Origin: Limnanthes douglasii subsp. nivea | Taxonomy: Eukaryota > Streptophyta > Magnoliopsida > Brassicales > Limnanthaceae | Direction: 5' to 3' | Length of the DNA: 64,000 bases | Assembly (NCBI GenBank): GCA_036936605.1 | Contig: JAUPFV010000003.1 | Coordinates: 144,554,997-144,618,996 of the forward strand | Shown here: piece after piece, positions 58,289-64,000 of the stretch | Position numbering within the stretch: position 1 is the first letter of the stretch | Layout: each line of letters opens with the position of its first letter | Made by a program: the position numbers and the translations under genes | The notes under the pieces: generated by a model | What the model saw: the letters and a program-made list of their open reading frames with translations, nothing else | Databases searched by the model: none | What the model was told of the DNA's origin: nothing

Positions 58289-59238
58289 ATGGCAAATGGT
58301 GTATCATCCTTCCAAGTTTCAACACTCAACAACAACAACTACGACAATTGGAGTATCAAGATGAAAGCTCTCCTTGGAGCACATGATGTGTGGGATGCCG
58401 TCGAAAAAGGTTTTGACGAACCCGAAGATGAAACAAATCTTACTCAAGAGGAGAAAACAATTTCAAGGATTTAAGAAAGAGAGACAAAAAAGCTCTCTTC
58501 CTCATCTATCAAGCATTAGATGATGATGGCTTCGAAAAAATTTCAAGCGCATCTTCCGCCAAGCAAGCGTGGGAGAAATTACAAATCTCTTACAAAGGAG
58601 TCGAAAAGGTGAAAAAGGTACGTCTCCAAACATTAAGAGGTGAATTTGAATCTTTACATATGAAAGCGTCCGAATCTATTTCGGAATATTTTTCAAGAGT
58701 AGCAACGGTTTCTAATCAATTAAAAAGAAGTGGTGAGAACTTAGAAGATGTGAGAGTAATCGAAAAAATACTCCGCTCGTTGGATCCCAAATTTGAGCAC
58801 ATCGTCGTGACGATCGAGGAAACTAAAGACTTGGAGAAGATGATGATTGAAGAACTCCAAGGATCATTACAAGCCTATGAAGAAAAGCACAAGAAGAAGC
58901 AAGAGATCACCGAGCAACTCCTCAAAGTATAATTGAAGGACATGCATGCAAATCAAGGAGATGATAGAAACCAACGTAGCCGAGACAGAGGGAGAGGCCG
59001 CGGACGAGGTGGTTATCATGGCAGTGGACGTGGCTGGAATTACAACAACAATAATTCCAACAACAACTACGAGAAACGAGAAAGCTCAACACGAGGTCGT
59101 GGAAGAAGAAATCCGAACTCGAGAGGCCCCAACAATAGAGTTGAGGAGAGGGCCAACTATGTGGAGGAGAAGACGGAGGAAAAAGATATGTTGCTACTAA
59201 CATACAAAAACACTAATGAAGGTCAAGAGAACACTTAG
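58289..59238 (+). pseudogene. Copia-D gag (UBN2 type), zinc knuckle missing
   Basis: MANGVSSFQVSTLNNNNYDN starts the gag, followed by MKALLGAHDVWDAVEKGF. A one-base frameshift near 58465 and TAA at 58930-58932 (Gln expected) break it. [38 protein letters not shown] and [17 protein letters not shown] are intact. The RG-rich tail (RGRGRGGYHGSGRGWNYNNN) runs from GRGRRNPNSRG straight into PNNRVEERANYVEEK. In related elements a CCHC knuckle lies between these two segments. A TAG at about 59238 (Trp expected) separates gag from protease. Confidence 0.88.
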
Positions 59239-60492
59239 TATCTTGACACCGGTGCAAGTAACCATATGTGTGGGAAAAGAAGCATGTTCGTAGAGATCAA
59301 TGAAGCAGTGAGTGGAAATGTCTCTTTTGGAGATGATAGCAAAATATCAGTGAAAGGAAAAGGTAACATTCTTATTCGTGCAAAAGATGGTAGTCACCAA
59401 ATGATTTCAAATGTCTATTACGTACCTAGCATGAAAAACAACATCTTGAGCTTGGGACAACTACTAGAAAAGGGCTATGATATTCATATGAAAAATTATA
59501 GTCTTTTTATGAGAGATGACAAAGGAGATTTAATTGCTAAAGTTCAAATGTCAAAGAATAGAATGTTTCCTTTGAATATTCAAAATGATGTTGCAAAGTG
59601 TCTTAAGGCGTGTTACAAAGATTCATCGTGGCTATGGCATGTTCGATTTGGGCATCTAAACTTTACAAGTTTAGAGTTATTGTCCAAGAAGGAAATGGTG
59701 AGAGGGTTACCATGCATCAATCATCCTCACCAATTATGTGAAGGATGTTTACTTGGAAAGCAATTTAGAAAAAGCTTTCCAAAGGATTCGGAATCAAGAG
59801 CCAAGAAACCTCTCGAGCTTATTCATACCGATGTGTGTGGTCCAATCAAGCCGAGCTCTCTAGGTAAAAGTAACTACTTCCTTCTCTTCATTGATGATTT
59901 TTCAAGAAAAACGTGGGTATACTTCTTGAAACAGAAATCTGAAGTCTTTGGAGTATTTAAGAAGTTCAAAGCAGTTGTGGAAAAAGAGAGCGGAAATAAG
60001 ATTAAAGCCATGAGATCTGACCGAGGAGGGGAGTTCACATCTAATGAATTCCTAGAGTTTTGTGAAGCACATGGAATTCGTCGCCGCTTGACAGTTCCTA
60101 GATCACCTCAACAAAATGGTGTGGCAGAACGGAAGAACAGAACAATCCTTGATATGGCGCAAAGCATGCTCAAAAGTAAGAAACTGCCTAAGGATTTTTG
60201 GGCGGAAGCAGTGGCATGTGCGGTTTACTTGTCCAACCGATCTCCAACAAGAAGTGTTTGGGGAAAGACACCACAAGAAGCGTGGAGTGGCAGAAAGCCC
60301 GGAATTTCCCACTTGAGAGTATTTGGAAGCGTAGCTCATGTCCATGTACCAGACGAACAACGAACCAAACTCGATGATAAAAGCAAAAGTTTTATCTTCA
60401 TCGGTTACGACTCAAGTTCCAAAGGCTACAAGTTATACAACCCAAACAACAAGAAGGTTGTGATAAGCCGAGACGTGATAGTTGATGAATAA
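59239..60492 (+). pseudogene. Copia-D protease and integrase
   Basis: [12 protein letters not shown] carries the protease [24 protein letters not shown] follows, then the integrase zinc domain ([26 protein letters not shown]). The core has [10 protein letters not shown] (first Asp), [14 protein letters not shown] (second Asp) and [13 protein letters not shown] (Glu). The C-terminal part ends [17 protein letters not shown] and [10 protein letters not shown], then TAA, where the frame simply continues past the stop. One stop from intact on each side; all catalytic residues present. Confidence 0.95.
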
Positions 60493-60630
60493 GGCGAATG
60501 GGATTTTGGGTCTCATACAAATGAGTTCACATTTTCCCCCCAAATTGAAGAAGATGAGAAGACACCAAATGAGCAATCAGAAGATGTTGCTACCCAACAT
60601 GCCTCACCAAGAGCAACTACTCATGGAGAC

Positions 60631-62313
60631 TTGCCACCTTCATCATCGTCAAATGGTAGTCAAAATGAGAGAGCAGTGGAACGTACAAGAAGCCTTAGTG
60701 ATCTTTATGAGGTAACCGAACCAATGGATAACATTACACTATTTTGTCTCTTTGCTGATTGTGAGCCAGTGACATTTCAAGAAGCTGCACAAGAGAAACA
60801 ATGGAGAGACGCGATGGATGAAGAAATTAGAGCCATCGAGAAGAATGACACATGGGAACTCACCTCACTTCCCAAAGGGTGCAAGACAATAGGCGTAAAA
60901 TGGTTATACAAAACCAAGAGAAATGCTAAGGGGGATATTGAAAAACACAAAGCGAGGCTTGTTGCAAAAGGCTATAGTCAAAAGGCGGGAATTGACTATG
61001 ATGAGGTATTCGCCCCCGTTGCCCGATTGGAAACTATTAGACTAATAATTTCTTTGGCAGCTCAAAACAAGTGGAAGATACAACAAATGGATGTAAAGTC
61101 AGCATTTCTAAATGACGTCCTTGAAGAAGAAGTCTACATTCAACAACCATTAGGCTATGAGGTCAAAGACCACGAAGACAAGGTGTTGAAGCTAAATAAG
61201 GCTCTTTACGGGCTAAAACAAGCACCAAGGGCATGGAACAGTAGAATCGACAAGTATTTCCAAGAGAATGACTTCAACAAATGTCCGTACGAGCACGCTA
61301 TATACAGCAAGATCAAAGATGGAGATATTTTGATTGTGTGTCTCTACGTGGATGATTTGATCTTCACTGGAAACAACCCAAACATGTTTAATAAATTCAA
61401 AGAAGTGATGACAAAGGAATTCGAGATGACAGACTTGGGGCTCATGGCGTACTACCTTGGCATTGAAGTTAAGCAGCAAAAAGATGGAATTTTCATCTCA
61501 CGAGAAAGCTATGCAAAAGATATCCTCAAGAAGTTTAAGATGGAGAATTGTAGCTCGATAAGCACACCTATGGAGTTTGGAGTCAAAATATCCAAGCATG
61601 AAGAAGGCGAAAGTGTAGATCCAACATTATTCAAAAGTTTGGTGGGTAGCCTACGCTATCTAACTTGTACGAGACCAGATATTCTTCAAGCAGTTGGATT
61701 GGTTAGTCGCTATATGGAATCTCCAACAACAACTCATCTCAAGGCTGCAAAGAGAATCCTTCGTTATCTGAAAAGTACAATCGACTTTGGATTACTCTAT
61801 TCCATTTCTAATGATTACAAACTTGTTGGGTATAGCGATAGTGATTGGGGTGGAGACATAGACAATCGAAGGAGTACTACTGGATTTGTATTCTTCATGG
61901 GAAACATTGCTTTCACATGGATGTCAAAGAAACAACCGATAGTCACATTATCCACTTGTGAGGCAGAATATGTTGCTGCCACTACCTGTGTTAGTCATGC
62001 AATTTGACTTAGAAATCTATTGAAGGAGATAGACCTAACACAACATGAGCCAACTAAGGTCTATGTCGATAATAAGTCAGCAATCGCCTTAGCCAAGAAT
62101 CCAGTATTCCATGATCGAAGCAAGCATATAGATGTCCGCTACCACTACATAAGGGAGTGTATTTCAAGAAAGGATGTGCAAGTTGAATATGTGAAGACAC
62201 AAGATCAAGCTGCTGATATTTTCACCAAGCCACTAAAAAGCGAAGACTTCAAACGATTAAGGAAACTACTAGGGGTCACGGGATCAAGTTTAAGGGGGAG
62301 TGTTGGATCATAA
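60631..62313 (+). pseudogene. Copia-D reverse transcriptase and RNase H
   Basis: RT: WRDAMDEEIRAIEKNDTWEL, GVKWLYKTKRNAKGDIEKHK, RLVAKGYSQKAGIDYDEVFA, QMDVKSAFLNDVLEEEVYIQ and catalytic LYVDDLIFTGN. FEMTDLGLMAYYLGIEVKQ follows. RNase H: GYSDSDWGGDIDNRRSTTGF, LSTCEAEYVAA, then TGA at 62005-62007 (Trp expected). YVDNKSAIALAKNPVFHDRS, KHIDVRYHYIRE and DQAADIFTKPL complete it. Apart from the single stop it looks functional. Confidence 0.95.
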
Positions 62314-62789
62314 ACTTGATCCACTTAAAGGGCCCAACCCACTCAAAGGGTCCAACCCACTTAATAAGGCCCATCTAGAAAGAATATTCTAGAAACATTT
62401 AAATTAATAACTAGTAGTTTAGGTTGAGTGCAAGACACACTTTTAGATTGAGTGTAAGAAACACCTTAACTTTGAGTGTAGTATTGATGTTGAGTGTGTT
62501 AGTATCCAAAAGCCTCTTGGATGGTGGATCTTTGTTTCCACTATATTCCTATAAATAGTGGAGCTCTCCCACCATCTAGAGTATCACACAAACACACCAA
62601 GAATCAAAGTTAGAGAGAAAATTAGAGTGAGAGAAAAGAGAGACAAGAATGCTCTCTTGAGTGTTAGAAAAATATTTTCTCTTCTAGTGTGAGTTGTAAG
62701 AGTGTTTTGTAATATTTCTCATTTTCTATCTATATCAAAGTTGTTTGTTTGTTTTAAAGAGAGTGTTATTTTTATATTTTCCGCCAATA
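62301..62789 (+). repeat. Copia-D 3' LTR
   Basis: Pairs with 57703-58191. Four differences are seen, including the terminal CCAATA instead of CCAACA. Preceded by the purine tract. Confidence 0.95.
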
Positions 62790-62794
62790 CTTAC

Positions 62795-62956
62795 AGCAGC
62801 TGTCAAATTATTTTTAAATAAGCCGAATGCAGGCTCACAACAAATGATTCAGGTTGTCTTGAATAATGCTACAGTAGAGAGATACAATCCTGATCTACGT
62901 GATCGAGCTAATATATATTGGCATCTTTTGTCTACAGATCCGAAGGCAGCTAATGA
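62795..62956 (+). pseudogene. Beta-adaptin fragment, right part
   Basis: The reading resumes after the duplication with [20 protein letters not shown], then [27 protein letters not shown] and KAANEV, a strong match to plant beta-adaptins. Similarity then ends abruptly: [20 protein letters not shown] to 63137 is not adaptin and is unrecognised, so the fragment covers about 90 codons in total. Confidence 0.88.
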
Positions 62957-63137
62957 AGTGGCATATAGGACTGTTATGACTAGCCAGACAATACCTTTAG
63001 CTGCATTGCTGATAGTAGCAGCAGAAAAGGTTAACAAGGCATACTTTGAACCCAATTATGCTTATTTGGGCTCCAAACAGCAGACAAGTATCTACAGAAG
63101 TGTGATTAAAAAACATTATTTTTGGGCCAGTCTTTAA
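62957..63137 (+). other. Unidentified in-frame extension of the adaptin fragment
   Basis: The frame stays open for 60 codons ([41 protein letters not shown]) before TAA. It could be another captured exon or read-through of non-coding DNA. I do not recognise it. Confidence 0.3.
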
Positions 63138-63217
63138 AATCCGATAAATATATTTGTATCACTACATTGAATTAGTTTGTCCTCAATCGAAAGTTTTTTC
63201 TCCATGTGATCAAGTTG

Positions 63218-63595
63218 CTTCAACTCTTTGGAGAAGTTTCTCAAAGTAGTTCTAGTGAACAAAAGCTAATACTGCTCTTAATTAGTGCAATAAAATCTGG
63301 AGACGAAGCTGTTATTGAGCTGTTCTTAAAAACCAATTTGGACCTAATCAGTAACTGCGCCGAAGGAAATTATCCCCTTCACCGGTCTCTTGAGGCGTCT
63401 GTGTTATCACAACACCAACAGATAAGAATCACAAGTTTTATCCTGCAACATGGTGCTCGAGTGGATGAAAGGAACAAGTTTGGGTTCACAACGTTGCACT
63501 TTCCTGCTGCAAAGGGTAATTCAGAGACACTTATGGTCCTTCTACAAGAAAGCCTAAATAGTGTAAACACACACAATAGTTCTTTTATACGAATC
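63218..63595 (+). pseudogene. Ankyrin-repeat gene fragment
   Basis: One open frame reads LQLFGEVSQSSSSEQKLILL, ISAIKSGDEAVIELFLKTN, EGNYPLHRSLEA, SFILQHGARVDERNKFGFTT and LHFPAAKGNSETLMVLLQE. These are two to three ankyrin units (PLH, TTLHxAA-x-G, V-x-LLL). No start codon or adjoining domain is present. The parent gene is not identified. Confidence 0.75.
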
Positions 63596-63649
63596 ATAGT
63601 CTTGTCGTATACAGGTCATTTTTACTGTTTGGTTAGATTGATGACCGTA

Positions 63650-63800
63650 ATGAGCGGCAGCTTAACTAGATGGTACCTGGAAACACGTGATCTTTCTGGA
63701 GTTTGTGGTCATCTTGGAGTGTGCAATAAAGCAAAATCTCCAATATGTGGGTGCTTGGAAGGGTTTGTACCAAAGTCAAATGACGACTGGAGTTGGAGAA
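63650..63800 (+). pseudogene. S-locus/G-type lectin receptor-kinase EGF-region fragment
   Basis: Reads SLTRWYLETRDLSGVCGHLG, then VCNKAKSPICGCLEGFVPKS and NDDWSWRTG. The Cys pattern and the ICxCLxGFxPKS motif are those of the S-locus glycoprotein/EGF segment between the lectin and PAN domains. Lectin, PAN, transmembrane and kinase parts are absent from the window. The frame stays open to the window end with unrecognised sequence. Confidence 0.72.
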
Positions 63801-64000
63801 CTGGAGTTTCAATACCTGGAACTTTTCGTCTAGCTACTGGTAGAACTGTTTTTGCTACATCTGAAACTAAAATTGAATTCCACCCGGATGTTAACACTTC
63901 ATTTCACTTGTCTCAACTGTCTGGCCGCTTAGGTGAGTATTTGGATTTAACGATAGAAAAACTAAGTGGAGCTGGAATGCTTTATTGTGGGCTTGTTACC
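63801..64000 (+). other. Unidentified coding-like sequence at window end
   Basis: An open frame runs through VSIPGTFRLATGRTVFATSE, FHPDVNTSFHLSQLSGRLGE and LDLTIEKLSGAGMLYCGLVT to the edge. Composition is protein-like, and GGTGAGT at about 63931 could be a donor site. Not recognised; it may be a further captured exon. Confidence 0.35.

Larger units (their letters stand above)
57703..62789 (+). mobile_element. Copia-D: young complete Ty1/copia retrotransposon in an adaptin fragment
   Basis: This 5087-bp element has 489-bp LTRs, CTTAC duplications, primer site TGGTATCAGAGC (58195-58206) and polypurine tract AAGGGGGAG (62292-62300). Gag, protease, integrase, RT and RNase H read on the plus strand in near-complete frames, broken by about five changes. 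The LTRs differ by hand count at 4 of 489 positions, so the insertion is recent. It lacks a zinc knuckle in gag. Probably non-autonomous but perhaps mobilised in trans. Confidence 0.96.

Overview
The window is plant nuclear DNA, most likely from a eudicot. It is AT-rich, has GT-AG introns and plant TATA boxes, and carries jacalin-lectin, beta-adaptin, S-locus receptor-like, FAR1/MULE and plant mobile domain (PMD) sequences among LTR retrotransposons. I do not name a species. No rRNA, tRNA or CRISPR was seen. Almost all coding DNA belongs to transposable elements, most of them decayed and many nested.

Layout: 0.3-1.2 kb holds a Stowaway-like MITE and short tandem duplications. A LINE on the minus strand (2.26-16.2 kb) is split by a 10.36-kb Ty3/gypsy Tat-lineage element (Tat-1, 4239-14601, LTRs about 406 bp, duplication AACCT). 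Tat-1 carries gag-PR-RT-RH-aRNH-INT on the minus strand and a long spliced antisense ORF on the plus strand. At 17.3-18.9 kb lies a four-exon jacalin-related lectin gene whose last exon breaks off.

18.9-27.7 kb is the most unusual part. It is a Mutator-like (MULE) region with a MAIN-like PMD gene, three small paralogous genes with a SANT/Myb-like N-terminus (P1 plus, P2 minus, P3 plus), and a FAR1-MULE-SWIM-OTU transposase on the minus strand. Three arrays of short palindromes at about 31.5-bp spacing lie at its left edge, in its middle and in the transposase intron. TTTCCCGCC/GGCGGGA (E2F-type) motifs cluster just upstream of the TATA boxes of the three small genes. The transposase and PMD genes now carry stops and frameshifts. 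P1 and P2 read open and P3 has one stop.

28.3-37.8 kb holds two Ty1/copia remnants that share a middle LTR. One is split by a 1341-bp solo LTR with a GTATG duplication. 38.3-51.2 kb is a second decayed Tat element (Tat-2, plus strand) with an antisense ORF homologous to that of Tat-1. A 4.77-kb copia element (copia-C) interrupts its aRNH-INT junction. 51.2-55 kb contains scattered retroelement debris.

55-64 kb strings together short same-strand fragments of unrelated host genes: a nucleotidyltransferase like URT1, a P-loop start, beta-adaptin, ankyrin repeats, and an S-locus/G-type lectin kinase EGF region. The beta-adaptin fragment is split by a young copia element (copia-D, 57703-62789, duplication CTTAC, LTRs differing at 4 of 489 positions). 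This looks like a gene-capture product later hit by a retrotransposon.
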